From: an uncultured Erysipelotrichaceae bacterium | GTDB taxonomy: Bacteria > Bacillota_I > Bacilli_A > RF39 > UBA660 | Length of the DNA stretch: 47,752 nucleotides | Assembly (NCBI GenBank): GCA_902778125.1 | Contig: CACYWH010000004.1 | Span: 1-47,752, forward strand | Reading direction: 5' to 3' | Part shown: in pieces, positions 33,701-43,114 of the stretch | Numbering within the stretch: the first letter of the stretch is position 1 | Layout: each line of letters opens with the position of its first letter | Made by a program: the position numbers and the translations under genes | The notes under the pieces: model-generated | Databases searched by the model: none | Told to the model about the DNA's origin: nothing | The model's input: the letters and a program-made list of their open reading frames with translations, nothing else

Positions 33701-34615
33701 ATGTTTAAATATTCTCTCGATAACAAAAGATATCATACGCTAAATTATTATTATAAAAATAAATATAAAGACAAAGTATTTAAAGTATATTTAAATGCTG
33801 GATTTTCATGTCCAAACAAAAAGAATGGTAAAGGATGCATATATTGTTATAATGGTAGTGGTGAAAATAATGGAATGGATTTAATAAGTCAATTTAATAA
33901 AGTTAAAGAAATTATGTCAAACAAATGGGATAGTTCAAAATATATTGGTTATTTTCAGGCAAATACTAATACATATGCTAGTGTATCCGAATTAAAAAAG
34001 AAATATGAAACCATATTAAATTTACCAAATGTAATTGGTCTTAATATTGCCACTAGATGTGATGCTTTGCCTAAAGATGTTCTTGATTATTTAGACGAAT
34101 TAAATAAAAAAACTGATTTGATAATTGAACTTGGACTTCAAACAATTCATGAAAGAACTTCAAAATTAATTAACAGAGGACACACTTTAGAAGAATTCAA
34201 TAATGCAGTTAATGAACTTAGAAAAAGGAATATTGATGTGGTTGTACATATAATTAATGGCTTACCATATGAAACTAAAGAAGACATGATAGAAACTATT
34301 AAATATTTATCTCATTTAGATATACAAGGTATTAAAATTCATATGTTGTTTATAGAAAAAGGAACAGAACTTGCTGAATTTTATGAAAAAGAAAAATTCC
34401 ATATCTTAACAAAAGAAGAATATATTGATATTGTATGTGACCAACTTGAATTATTAAATGAAAAAGTTGTTATTCATAGGATTACAGGAGATCCTAAAAA
34501 AGAATTACTTATTGAACCAAAATGGTTACTTAAAAAATTTGTAGTTTTAAATGATATAGATAAAGAACTAGTAAGAAGAGACTCATATCAAGGAAAATAT
34601 TATAAAGAAAAATAA
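33701..34615 (+). CDS. TIGR01212-family radical SAM protein (YhcC/YtqA)
   Basis: The 304-residue radical SAM protein has its cluster ligands in FSCPNKKNGKGCIYC near 32-46, GYFQANTNTYA near 89, TRCDALP near 123, and ELGLQTIHERT near 147. The exact role of this widespread family is unknown; a part in RNA modification or sulfur chemistry has been proposed. GGTGA precedes the start by five bases. It probably shares a transcript with uppP. Confidence 0.9.
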   Translation: MFKYSLDNKRYHTLNYYYKNKYKDKVFKVYLNAGFSCPNKKNGKGCIYCYNGSGENNGMDLISQFNKVKEIMSNKWDSSKYIGYFQANTNTYASVSELKKKYETILNLPNVIGLNIATRCDALPKDVLDYLDELNKKTDLIIELGLQTIHERTSKLINRGHTLEEFNNAVNELRKRNIDVVVHIINGLPYETKEDMIETIKYLSHLDIQGIKIHMLFIEKGTELAEFYEKEKFHILTKEEYIDIVCDQLELLNEKVVIHRITGDPKKELLIEPKWLLKKFVVLNDIDKELVRRDSYQGKYYKEK

Positions 34616-34642
34616 TAGAGGCAACTCTATTATTTTAATTTT
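34611..34642. terminator. Bidirectional terminator with a GCAA tetraloop
   Basis: A 10-bp perfect stem AATAATAGAG/CTCTATTATT (34611-34620 with 34625-34634) closed by a GNRA loop. It includes the stop codons of both convergent genes, and T-rich tails follow on both sides. Confidence 0.85.
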
Positions 34643-35202
34643 AAAAATTTAGTAACAGAATAACTAATTATATAAGTTATTAATAAAATCACACCTATTT
34701 TAACTAATATAATTGGTTCTTTTATACTTTGTATAAATGAAGTCCCTATGAATCCCCAAAAATATATTAATGCTATCTTGCCTATTAACAAACTTACAAA
34801 ATACTTTTTAAAATCCATTTTAACTAGGCCAGCAGCAATATTAACCATGAATGCTGGAGTAAATGGTATTGCTATCAATAATGTCAAATGTACTATATCT
34901 ATATTTTTAAATATTCTTTTATATTTTTTTAATAATTCTTTATTTTCTGTTAGTCTTTCAAATTTATTTCCAAATCCCTTTTTAAAAATAAAATATGACA
35001 TAATACATCCAAGTATAGTAAATATCCAAGAAATAATAAATCCAATAAGATTTCCAAATACTAAAAAATTAATCGTAATAAATACCATTAAAGGAAGTAC
35101 TGGTAAAATAGATTCAATTAGAATTAAAAAGCATCCTATCAAAGCTCCTACAATACCAGCATTTTGTATATAATTTATGAGTTCATTTAATAAATCAATC
35201 AT
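34630..35202 (-). CDS. VTT-domain membrane protein (DedA/TVP38 family)
   Basis: The 190-residue protein has about five membrane segments. The VTT/DedA pattern is visible: a first re-entrant region with ILPVLPLMVFITINFLVFG near 33-50, FGNKFERL near 80, and IAIPFTPAFMVNIAAGLVKMDFKKYF near 115-140. Such proteins act as lipid scramblases or flippases (including of undecaprenyl phosphate) in bacteria. With uppP nearby, a link to lipid carrier recycling is tempting but unproven. Confidence 0.88.
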   Translation of the reverse strand: MIDLLNELINYIQNAGIVGALIGCFLILIESILPVLPLMVFITINFLVFGNLIGFIISWIFTILGCIMSYFIFKKGFGNKFERLTENKELLKKYKRIFKNIDIVHLTLLIAIPFTPAFMVNIAAGLVKMDFKKYFVSLLIGKIALIYFWGFIGTSFIQSIKEPIILVKIGVILLITYIISYSVTKFLKLK

Positions 35203-35254
35203 CTTACATCACACTAATTATATTACTTTTATTATTATTTTTCCATCAATTTTA

Positions 35255-35470
35255 TTATTTTATGTAAAGATGCACTTTGTATCCTATAGCAGACAAAATC
35301 ATAACAGCTCTTTTACTTAATTTTCCACTTGGGCAATATATATAATATTGCTCATTCTTATTAAGATATTTTCTATAATTATTAATAAGTTCATCATAAG
35401 GTATGTTAACACTTCCATTTATATAATTATTTTTATATAAATAAGGCGCGCTAACATCAATTATTTTCAT
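35255..35470 (-). CDS. Small single-domain rhodanese
   Basis: A 71-residue rhodanese-fold protein, shorter than the usual 100. It has IDVSAP near the start, YINGSVNIPYDEL near 17-29, and the active-site loop YCPSGKLSKRAV near 44-55, where the Cys accepts sulfur. The substrate is unknown. AGGTGAT precedes the start. It is just downstream of the secretion operon's terminator. Confidence 0.85.
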   Translation of the reverse strand: MKIIDVSAPYLYKNNYINGSVNIPYDELINNYRKYLNKNEQYYIYCPSGKLSKRAVMILSAIGYKVHLYIK

Positions 35471-35493
35471 AATATCACCTATATTATACTATG

Positions 35494-35525
35494 AAAAAAG
35501 AAGATGAATGTTATTATTCATCTTC
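35494..35525 (-). terminator. Terminator of the type IV secretion operon
   Basis: A 10-bp perfect stem GAAGATGAAT/ATTCATCTTC (35500-35509 with 35516-35525) followed on the minus strand by TTTTTT. The virD4 stop codon is in the loop. Confidence 0.88.
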
Positions 35526-37889
35526 AGTTCCAAAGAAATCATCAAAGAAATCTTCATTATTTTGTTTATTATTTACATTAACACTATCAACATCAACTTT
35601 AACAGGTTCTGTCTGTGTATATGTTGAATTAGCACTATTCATATTAATAGGTTCACTTTGAGTAGGATTTGGAGTTGTATTTACCATATTATTAAATTCA
35701 GTGTTAGTATTATCTATAGTATTATTAACTGGTTGAGAAACCGTCTCAATTCTCTCAGGTGGTAACTCTTCAAATGTAGAATTATTAGAAGAACTATTTG
35801 AACTAAAAATATCATTTAATTCTTTTTCAATTTCTTCCTGAGACTTTGTAGTAACAGGGGCATCTTCAACAACAACCTTAGGTTCTTCCTGTATAAAAGT
35901 TACAGGATTTGGATTAATATTAACATTAATATTTTGTTGTGATGCTTCTTTCTTAGCTTTTTCCTCTGCTGCTTTTTCCATAGCTTCTTCACGCTCAAGT
36001 TCAGCTATTTTTTCATCCAATTTCTTTACATAATCATCTAAACTAGTTGGCATGATTCCAGATGAACCTCTTCCAGGCATCATTGCAGATTGCATAAATG
36101 GATTTGGCATTCCCATACCCATTGGCATATCAGTTGCTCCTGGCATAGCTACACCATCTTTTTCTCTTAATTTTTGAACATAACCTTTTAAGTCAAATAC
36201 TTGAACCGCTCTTTTTGGCCTTTCAGTATAAGTCATTGCTGGATATTTTTTACCCCAATCAGTTTTCCAATCATACATTAATTTAGATTTAAACGGCATA
36301 CTTCTAAATCTATTGATGATTACTTCCCCTTCTTTTAAGGCCTGTAAATCACTAACAGTAAACAAAGGTCTAATAGGAGGAGCTGGCTCATCTTTCTTAG
36401 GTTTATCTGGCTTTTTATCACCAAGTAATTTACTTATTTCTTCAAGTGCAGAAAGTTCAGTACTCATGATATATACAAAGTTTCCACAGTTACCTTTTAT
36501 AGTTTCAGCTACATCTTTTCCATATACTTGATTTAATTGTGAAAAGTTTTGAATAACAAATGCAAATCTTATATTTCTACTACGAGATGCAGTTATCATT
36601 GTTCCAACATCTTTTAATGCAGGCATGTTTGCAAACTCATCTAATACAAAATTTGTTCTATAAGGTAATTTCAATCCAGGACAAGTTTGTGCAGTTGCGA
36701 TTAAAGCTTCATATGCTTGTTTTACAAATATAGTAGCAAGTGCATGATATGTTGTTTTTTCATCATGTACTTTTAAGAATACTGCAGTTTTTTCTTTTCC
36801 AATATCTCTAATATCAAAATCACTATATGAAAGCATTTCAGAAAGACCTTCTTGTGATGAGAATATTCTTGTCTTTGTTCTAAATGTAGACATAATTCCA
36901 CCACGAGTTTCATTAGGAGCATTAATACAAGATGCAGCTGCTATATAAGCTGGTGATAACTCACCCTTACTTTTAAAGTATTCTTTTATGTAGTTTGAAG
37001 CACCTATTCTATCTTCTCCAACTTCAGCCATCATATTTATACTATTGATATTAATTTCATCTTCAGTAGCATCATCAAATAATCCTAGTGAAAGTCCAGT
37101 AAAGAAGTTTGATGCAGTTTGTTCCCAGAATGGCTCTGCCTTATTATTTGGGTCAATTAATATATTACTTGCTAAGTCTTGTAATAATTCGTTAGCTTTA
37201 TCAATATTTCCTTCTTTATAAATTCTATAGGGGTAACTAAATGGGTTCCAAGCAGCACCTTCTTTAGGGTCACGGAAATTAATTAATATTATTTTATATC
37301 CTTTTTCCTTTAATAACTCTCCACAAGCTTCATATAATTCACCTTTAGGGTCAGTTACAATCATACTTTCACCGTGGCGACCTAATATTTTAATTAATGG
37401 GAACATAAACGCTTGTGTTTTACCTGAACCAGAAGCACCCATAATAAGTGCGTGTGGTTGTCCACTGTCATCTACCCAAGCATCTTTACCATCATTTATA
37501 ACTGGTATTCCACCAGCATCATATGTATCATCTTTCAAATGAATTTTTTTAATACCATAATCTTTTTTCATATCTTTTTCGCTCATTAATTTAGAATAAC
37601 CATCTGATTTTTCTTTCTTCTTAGTAGTTATTCCAAATCCTTCTTCTCTATCAAAAAAATATGTAGAAGAAGCAGCAAATACCGCTACTAGAGCTAATAT
37701 ATAGAAAACAATAGTTGCTAGAAGATATTTAGCTGAAAATGCAGGAAAAGGGTTTAATCCAGCAAATTCTGAATTAGAAGTTACTTCTCCTAAATTAACT
37801 ACTACTATAGCAACTAAATATAATAAAAATACGCAAAATACTAAAAAAATAACAATATCTTTTAAATCTGCTCTAAATTTAAATTTCAA
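35514..37889 (-). CDS. virD4: VirD4/TraG-type coupling protein ATPase
   Basis: The 791-residue type IV coupling protein hands substrates to the secretion channel. It has two N-terminal membrane helices (about 10-32 and 53-77), Walker A GASGSGKT at 151-158, Walker B NFVLDEFANMP near 425, and RSRNIRFAFVIQNFSQLNQVYG after it. The last 180 residues (from about 600) are a low-complexity Asn/Pro/Glu/Thr tail preceded by a short coil, possibly for substrate recognition. It starts with TTG, set by GGGGTGA six bases upstream. It is the last gene of the operon. Confidence 0.93.
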   Translation of the reverse strand: MKFKFRADLKDIVIFLVFCVFLLYLVAIVVVNLGEVTSNSEFAGLNPFPAFSAKYLLATIVFYILALVAVFAASSTYFFDREEGFGITTKKKEKSDGYSKLMSEKDMKKDYGIKKIHLKDDTYDAGGIPVINDGKDAWVDDSGQPHALIMGASGSGKTQAFMFPLIKILGRHGESMIVTDPKGELYEACGELLKEKGYKIILINFRDPKEGAAWNPFSYPYRIYKEGNIDKANELLQDLASNILIDPNNKAEPFWEQTASNFFTGLSLGLFDDATEDEININSINMMAEVGEDRIGASNYIKEYFKSKGELSPAYIAAASCINAPNETRGGIMSTFRTKTRIFSSQEGLSEMLSYSDFDIRDIGKEKTAVFLKVHDEKTTYHALATIFVKQAYEALIATAQTCPGLKLPYRTNFVLDEFANMPALKDVGTMITASRSRNIRFAFVIQNFSQLNQVYGKDVAETIKGNCGNFVYIMSTELSALEEISKLLGDKKPDKPKKDEPAPPIRPLFTVSDLQALKEGEVIINRFRSMPFKSKLMYDWKTDWGKKYPAMTYTERPKRAVQVFDLKGYVQKLREKDGVAMPGATDMPMGMGMPNPFMQSAMMPGRGSSGIMPTSLDDYVKKLDEKIAELEREEAMEKAAEEKAKKEASQQNINVNINPNPVTFIQEEPKVVVEDAPVTTKSQEEIEKELNDIFSSNSSSNNSTFEELPPERIETVSQPVNNTIDNTNTEFNNMVNTTPNPTQSEPINMNSANSTYTQTEPVKVDVDSVNVNNKQNNEDFFDDFFGTEDE

Positions 37890-37943
37890 TGTAAGTCACC
37901 CCAATCAACAATATTATACAATATATATAATTTTTTTCAAATA

Positions 37944-38405
37944 TTATTTTATTGAATCAAAATCTAAATATACTGTATAATTCATAATACTTGTTTCTTT
38001 AAATATAAACTCATTTCCAATTTCATTTTTAACATAATATAGTTTATATTCATCATTATTATCATTAATTTCGTATGCTTGAATACTATATTTATAATAT
38101 TCATTACTTTCAAGTTCATTTAATTTAGTAAGAAAATCATCATAACTAACGTTTTCTTTATATTTTGAATCTAACATAGAATATGCTTTTGTTTTATCGC
38201 TTAATGCAGTACTAATAAATTCTGAATAATATTTTTCAACTATATCTTTTTCACCAATATATATTTTAGCTACTTCATTATCATTATTTTTAGAAATATC
38301 ATATTCAGAATTAACAATTATTTTTTTATAGTTTGTAAATATTAATACAAAAACAACAAACACAGCAGCAATTATAATTGCTTTGAAACTTACATTATCA
38401 TTCAT
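37944..38405 (-). CDS. Small NTF2-like membrane protein A of the secretion operon (VirB8/TcpC-like candidate)
   Basis: The 153-residue protein has one N-terminal membrane helix (about 7-25) and an outer domain with a helix (VEKYYSEFISTALSDKTKAYSMLDSKY), a turn, and strands ending TVYLDFDSIK, an NTF2-like pattern. VirB8 and TcpC-type components of secretion channels have this topology, but no specific motif proves it. It overlaps the next small gene by eight bases. The pair could form a heteromer. Confidence 0.55.
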   Translation of the reverse strand: MNDNVSFKAIIIAAVFVVFVLIFTNYKKIIVNSEYDISKNNDNEVAKIYIGEKDIVEKYYSEFISTALSDKTKAYSMLDSKYKENVSYDDFLTKLNELESNEYYKYSIQAYEINDNNDEYKLYYVKNEIGNEFIFKETSIMNYTVYLDFDSIK

Positions 38406-38919
38406 TTATTAACTCCTTATATTCTGTTCCACTAAATGGAATAACATCGAATGTCATATTTTTATAATCAATATTTATCATTAAATAATAATCAGTTATT
38501 TTAGTATTTCCACTTGAAGAAATAGAATATATATTACCAGACATATAATATCTTTTAGATGTTCTACTATAATCCTTTTGATACATTTTATCTATTTTAT
38601 AAGTTATCTCTCCATTAGTATTTATATCTGTATAAACATTATCAAAAACATTATTATCATTAATATCTTTTTCTTTTATATATTTTTTATTTAATAAATT
38701 TAAAGTTTTAGTAACATCCTTATTATTAACACTAGAAATGAATTTATTAGCACAATTACTTACTGTAAAAAAACTAGAATAATTTGTTGTTAAATATATA
38801 TTAATTCCATTTTTTTCATCATTTAATTGATTCTTTTTCTTAATAGATATCGCAACAATCATAATAGAAAGAACTAATACAAATACTAATATAATTAAAT
38901 ATGTATTTTTATTTTTCAT
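38398..38919 (-). CDS. Small NTF2-like membrane protein B of the secretion operon (VirB8/TcpC-like candidate)
   Basis: The 173-residue protein has the same layout as its neighbour: one N-terminal membrane helix (about 6-25), then a helix CANKFISSVNNKDVTKTLNLLNKKYI near 57-82 and strands ending YKNMTFDVIPFSG. It is probably a diverged duplicate of the neighbour. A single Cys lies at the start of the helix. GGAGG precedes the start, and its 3' end overlaps the 153-residue gene. Confidence 0.55.
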   Translation of the reverse strand: MKNKNTYLIILVFVLVLSIMIVAISIKKKNQLNDEKNGINIYLTTNYSSFFTVSNCANKFISSVNNKDVTKTLNLLNKKYIKEKDINDNNVFDNVYTDINTNGEITYKIDKMYQKDYSRTSKRYYMSGNIYSISSSGNTKITDYYLMINIDYKNMTFDVIPFSGTEYKELINE

Positions 38920-38928
38920 ATTACCCTC

Positions 38929-40710
38929 CTATTTACATCCATTTTTTACATATGATAAATACTTATCACGAGCATTATTTCCACGAACAATACATGATGT
39001 TTCTTTTTTAGCAGGTCTTTCAAATTTATAACAAAATTCATATCCCATATCATATGCACTATGGTCACCAATCATATATTTATATTCACTTCTTGATTTT
39101 AATTCTTTTAAGAAGAAATCTAACTGACATGATATAGATTCTAAATATGTACTTCCACAATGATTTTTTAAGTTAGTAAGTCTACTATTATGCCATTGAC
39201 ATAGACCATTACTTGTTCCATGATCGCCAGGATTATTAGTCTTAAACCCTGATTCACTAGCCATATTTGATAATATACCAGCAACAGCATTTTCTGAAAA
39301 TCCTGTGCTTAATAATGATAAACAAACTGATTGTTTATTATTTTCTCCTTGAACAAATTTAATGTTAGTAAGAGCAGCAGGTCTAGGGTTGGTTACACTA
39401 ACAAATTTTGTTGGATCATCGGTAGTGGTTGCACTTGTTAAATATTCAAAATGCAAATGTGGAGTAGATGTTCCAGTACTACCAATTTTACCAATAACTT
39501 GTCCTTTCTTAACTTTATCCCCCTCTTTAACTGTGACACTATTTTCATAAAGATGTGCATATAAAGTATATGTTCCATTTGAATGTAATATTTTTACATA
39601 ATTTCCATATCCAGCTCCACAATATGCCGAATTACTGCTCTCGCCTACTAAACGTTTTACTTGTGTTTCAGTGTGGATATAAGCAGTAGATTCCTCCCAT
39701 CCACTACAATCACATTTAGCATAAACAACTTCACCATCATCTACAGCAATTACATTATCTACTCCTGCTAAATGATTAGTTGCTAAGTCAATTCCCTTAT
39801 GGGTTGTACCATCTGGTTGTAAACCATATGTTTTTATTATTTTTGTTTCAGGTGGATTTTGATCAGCAAAAACACCATCATCTGTAGTCGAAGTATCTTC
39901 ACTTCCAACTGGTAAATATAATTGATCCGGTGTATATTCCTGAGTAAGTACTGGAGAACTACCTCCACTATCGTCACCCATTATATATTTATCCAAACCA
40001 AACTTTTTAAAAATAATGAAAATTAATCCAGATATTGTTGCTATAATTAAAAGAAGTGCAAAAATTACAACCACAACCCAAAACAATATTTTAATTTTAA
40101 GTGCCATTCCACCTTTAGAAGCTGCTCCTTCTGCAGCTTTTTTTACTGCTTCTTCTTTGGCTTTATCTGCTACAGCATCTTTAGCTTTATCGGCAGCAGC
40201 CTCCTTTGCTTTATCAGCAACTCCTTCTTTAGCTTTATCAGCAGCGGCCTCTTTGGCTTTATCAGCAGCGGCCTCTTTGGCTTTATCAGCAGCCCCTTCT
40301 TTAGCCTTATCAGCAGCAGCATCTTTTGCTTTTCCTGCTTCATCTAACTTATCTGCGCCATTTTTATCTTTTAAATTTTGAGTCCCTCCATTAGAATTTG
40401 GAGTATCTTTTTTATTTTCATCAACTAAGCCTTGATTACCAAATTGGTATTTTTCACGATTATTAATTCTTTCTATATCAGAACGATTAAATTGATTTTG
40501 CCCATAAGAAAATCCACGGTTATTATATGCCGCGCTATCACTGTTTCTAATAGGTTCTTCTTCAACTTCACCTGAATCTTCTACTTCATTATCTTCAGTA
40601 TCACTGCTGTCATAATCATCATCTTCATCGTCTTCATAATCATCGTCATCATCGTAATCTTCAGAATCCATTAAAGTTTCTTCATCATCAATATAATCTT
40701 CTTCATTCAT
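38929..40710 (-). CDS. Bifunctional cell-wall hydrolase of the secretion operon (M23 + lysozyme-like, VirB1/CwlT role)
   Basis: The 593-residue protein is built in five parts. There is a very acidic cytoplasmic start (about 1-52, mostly Asp/Glu), a helical spacer of eight-residue AADKAKEA repeats (about 125-200), one membrane helix (about 207-235), an M23 endopeptidase domain (about 290-445; metal ligands in HKGIDL and HLHFE), and a C-terminal phage-type lysozyme-like domain (about 455-590; candidate catalytic Glu in NMASESGF). It would open peptidoglycan for the channel from the outside, like CwlT/VirB1 but with a different enzyme pair. GGAAG precedes the start. Confidence 0.9.
   Translation of the reverse strand: MNEEDYIDDEETLMDSEDYDDDDDYEDDEDDDYDSSDTEDNEVEDSGEVEEEPIRNSDSAAYNNRGFSYGQNQFNRSDIERINNREKYQFGNQGLVDENKKDTPNSNGGTQNLKDKNGADKLDEAGKAKDAAADKAKEGAADKAKEAAADKAKEAAADKAKEGVADKAKEAAADKAKDAVADKAKEEAVKKAAEGAASKGGMALKIKILFWVVVVIFALLLIIATISGLIFIIFKKFGLDKYIMGDDSGGSSPVLTQEYTPDQLYLPVGSEDTSTTDDGVFADQNPPETKIIKTYGLQPDGTTHKGIDLATNHLAGVDNVIAVDDGEVVYAKCDCSGWEESTAYIHTETQVKRLVGESSNSAYCGAGYGNYVKILHSNGTYTLYAHLYENSVTVKEGDKVKKGQVIGKIGSTGTSTPHLHFEYLTSATTTDDPTKFVSVTNPRPAALTNIKFVQGENNKQSVCLSLLSTGFSENAVAGILSNMASESGFKTNNPGDHGTSNGLCQWHNSRLTNLKNHCGSTYLESISCQLDFFLKELKSRSEYKYMIGDHSAYDMGYEFCYKFERPAKKETSCIVRGNNARDKYLSYVKNGCK
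40138..40332. repeat. 24-bp tandem repeats coding AADKAKEA units
   Basis: About eight imperfect tandem copies, each coding for eight residues, within the secretion-operon hydrolase gene. Copies such as GCCTCTTTGGCTTTATCAGC recur almost exactly. The number of copies may vary between strains. Confidence 0.85.
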
Positions 40711-40734
40711 AAATAAACTTCCTTATAAAATTAA

Positions 40735-40757
40735 GGAGAGCTAAATTATAGCCCTCC
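40735..40757 (-). terminator. Intra-operon hairpin between virB4 and the hydrolase gene
   Basis: On the minus strand GGAGGGCT pairs with AGCTCTCC (one G-U) around a 7-base loop that holds the virB4 stop codon, followed by TTAATTTT and then the next ribosome site. It may be a partial terminator, an attenuator or an mRNA-stabilising hairpin. Confidence 0.5.
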
Positions 40758-42536
40758 TCCTGAACCAAATGAATCTAATTCTTGTTGTGTTGCTATAACA
40801 TTAATATGCATTCTTCTTTGTCCACAAACAAACAACGCTTGTCCTTGACTATATCTCTTAATACTATCTTTTTCTCTCTCATTTAAGTCTACAAGTTTTG
40901 ATAAATCTTCAACAGCTTGTTTTCTAAGTCCCATTACTAAATAGTAAGAAGCATTATCAAAAATTGCTTTACCATGCACTACTACATTAGGAGCAGCAAA
41001 GTCTGTAGGTTGTTGAGTAATTATAATAGTACCTGTATTATATTTACGACTACGTCTTTGAATACGAGCCAAGAACTCAGCACCTAATGAGTTTTGATCA
41101 GCAAGAAGCATATGTGCTTCATCTACAAATAATATTGTATTTATTGTTCTATCAAGTGTAAGTCCCCATGCATATTTTAAAATATTAAAGAATAAAGCAT
41201 TTCTAATATTATTATCTGCATTCATAATATCTTTAATATTAAATACTATAAAATCAGCTTTACTATCTATTGTTGTTTTTCCAGTAAAATAATATCTTAA
41301 TTCATTAGTTAATGGTCTAACTTTAATTTCTAATTTTTCCATTACTTCTCTTTCACGAGTACGCTCTGTCATAGATAATAATCTACCTTTAATAGTGGCA
41401 TATACATCATCAAATGTTGGGTAATCATGAGGAGTAACTTTAGAAAAATCAGTGTTAAAATCTATTTTATATCTTTTATATGTGTCTTGAAGTACTTCGC
41501 TAAATAATGTTAATACATCTTCTTCAATATCAGGACTATAATATTTCATAAATGCTTTTAATGTTTGTAGGGTACTTGTCAATATAGAATATCCATTGTT
41601 TGCTTGACCCTCTTCATCATCTGAATCAGCAATTACTTCAAGTGGATTTATCATACCGAAATCTCCACCACGTCCTAAATCTATAAAGTCTCCACCATAT
41701 AATCTAGTCATATCCTCAAGTTCACCTTCAGGATCGATTGCAACAATTTTATGACCATTTCTTATATTACTTCTTAATAGTACCTTAGCAGCAGTAGATT
41801 TACCACTACCAGAAGTACCTAAAATAATTAAGTTAGCATTATTTCTATTATTTTCTTTTCTTATTTGATATAAAAATTGATTAAATAAAATTACACCACC
41901 AGAATAATCTACACCTAGTAAACAAGATAAACCTGGATCTTTTATACTATCAAATACAAATGGATACATAGCAGCAATTGTTACAGAAGGAATTGGAGTA
42001 CCTACTCTTTCCTCTATATCACTAGGTTCAAAAATTGGTAGCATACTCTTTAAGATTTTTTCTTGTTCAAACCTTAAAACTACTCCTTTCATACCCATTG
42101 CATCTAAATAATTTTTAATTTCTGTTTTCTTTTGTTCTAATTCTTCATGAGAATCAGCAGAAACCATTACATGCATTTGAAAATCAAATATTCTTGCCTG
42201 TGTTGCAACTAGCATACGAACGAATTCTTCAATACTTTCATAATCTTGACGAATTTTTTCTTGCATAGTTCTTTCACGTTCATTTTGATATCTCATTTTT
42301 AAATCAGCAATTTCTTTATCTAACATTTTAGATAAAACTGAAAAAGCTATAGGAATATGTTTAATACATATTTTAATTCCAGATATTTGAGATAAATTAG
42401 CTAAATATCCTTCACCAATTGATGCTGGATAACTTATTATTGTTAAAATTGTGCAATATTTATTACCGACTATAAACTCATTTGCTTTAAATTCTAATCC
42501 TTTTGGAGCAATTTGGCTTTTAAAATTCATACTCAT
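40746..42536 (-). CDS. virB4: VirB4/TraE-type secretion ATPase
   Basis: Cytoplasmic motor ATPase of type IV secretion, 596 residues. It has an N-terminal domain (QIAPKGLEFKANEFIVGNKY start, then a coil at about 70-115), Walker A ILGTSGSGKST at 238-248, IDPEGELEDMTRLYGG near 270, Walker B TILFVDEAHMLLAD near 445 and IIITQQPTDF near 490. It is shorter than most VirB4 proteins (about 800), and the preceding gene may supply the missing N-terminal part. Its ATG overlaps the stop of that gene as ATGA. Confidence 0.93.
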   Translation of the reverse strand: MSMNFKSQIAPKGLEFKANEFIVGNKYCTILTIISYPASIGEGYLANLSQISGIKICIKHIPIAFSVLSKMLDKEIADLKMRYQNERERTMQEKIRQDYESIEEFVRMLVATQARIFDFQMHVMVSADSHEELEQKKTEIKNYLDAMGMKGVVLRFEQEKILKSMLPIFEPSDIEERVGTPIPSVTIAAMYPFVFDSIKDPGLSCLLGVDYSGGVILFNQFLYQIRKENNRNNANLIILGTSGSGKSTAAKVLLRSNIRNGHKIVAIDPEGELEDMTRLYGGDFIDLGRGGDFGMINPLEVIADSDDEEGQANNGYSILTSTLQTLKAFMKYYSPDIEEDVLTLFSEVLQDTYKRYKIDFNTDFSKVTPHDYPTFDDVYATIKGRLLSMTERTREREVMEKLEIKVRPLTNELRYYFTGKTTIDSKADFIVFNIKDIMNADNNIRNALFFNILKYAWGLTLDRTINTILFVDEAHMLLADQNSLGAEFLARIQRRSRKYNTGTIIITQQPTDFAAPNVVVHGKAIFDNASYYLVMGLRKQAVEDLSKLVDLNEREKDSIKRYSQGQALFVCGQRRMHINVIATQQELDSFGSGGGL

Positions 42537-43114
42537 GCGCTCATCACCGTCCCAAAATTAGTTGTATTACCATCGTTCATAAATCCATCTAACAATGTTC
42601 TTAAATCATCATTACTAACTTGTGCAGATTGAAGACCAGCATTTGCAAGACCTGATACTAACCCTTGAATTCTCTTTTGAATTATTTCAGGTCTTTTATC
42701 TTTAAATAAGATAAAATATTCAGTATCAGTAACTCCTATTTCTTTACCCATAAACAAATTAGCTTTATCAATATCTTCTCTAACTAATTTTCTAATAGAT
42801 GGATATTGTACTTGATTATATAATAATTTTAATTGAGCTAAATATATATTTATATCAACAGGTCTATCACTTACTATTAACCAGAAAGGATAATCTAAAG
42901 TATTATAAAAACTCCTTAAATTAAATATAGCATTATTTTGAGAATCATAATCTAATATAAATATGTTTCTTGGTCTTACTTTAACTCCAGTTACACGATA
43001 TCCATTATCCAAAACTATTTCCCCATTTTGTATGCTACTTACTGGAAGCCAGTTCTCAGCATACTTTTGAGCAGCACTATTTATTTGCGGCTTTTTGTTC
43101 TGTGTCTCCGACAT
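42533..43114 (-). CDS. Separate N-domain-like partner of VirB4
   Basis: The 193-residue protein resembles the first domain of VirB4/TraC-type ATPases: WLPVSSIQNGEIVLDNGYRVTGVKVRPRNIFIL near 23-55, then FNLRSFYNTLDYPFWLIV, and the two-strand TEYFILFKDKRPEIIQKRIQGL segment near 130. It has no ATP-binding motif. The ATG at 43114 is preferred over a TTG at 43168. It overlaps the PrgI gene by 38 bases and ends in an ATGA overlap with virB4. The two together give about 790 residues, the size of a full VirB4, so this looks like a split gene that still works as a pair. Confidence 0.7.
   Translation of the reverse strand: MSETQNKKPQINSAAQKYAENWLPVSSIQNGEIVLDNGYRVTGVKVRPRNIFILDYDSQNNAIFNLRSFYNTLDYPFWLIVSDRPVDINIYLAQLKLLYNQVQYPSIRKLVREDIDKANLFMGKEIGVTDTEYFILFKDKRPEIIQKRIQGLVSGLANAGLQSAQVSNDDLRTLLDGFMNDGNTTNFGTVMSA

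Noticed and set aside
40138..40332. Tandem repeats considered as a CRISPR array
   Set aside because: Units are 24 bases, contiguous without spacers, in frame, and code for a regular helix within a real gene.
40016..40381. Plus-strand 121-codon frame with [12 protein letters not shown] repeats
   Set aside because: It is the antisense reading of the AADKAKEA repeats of the secretion hydrolase.
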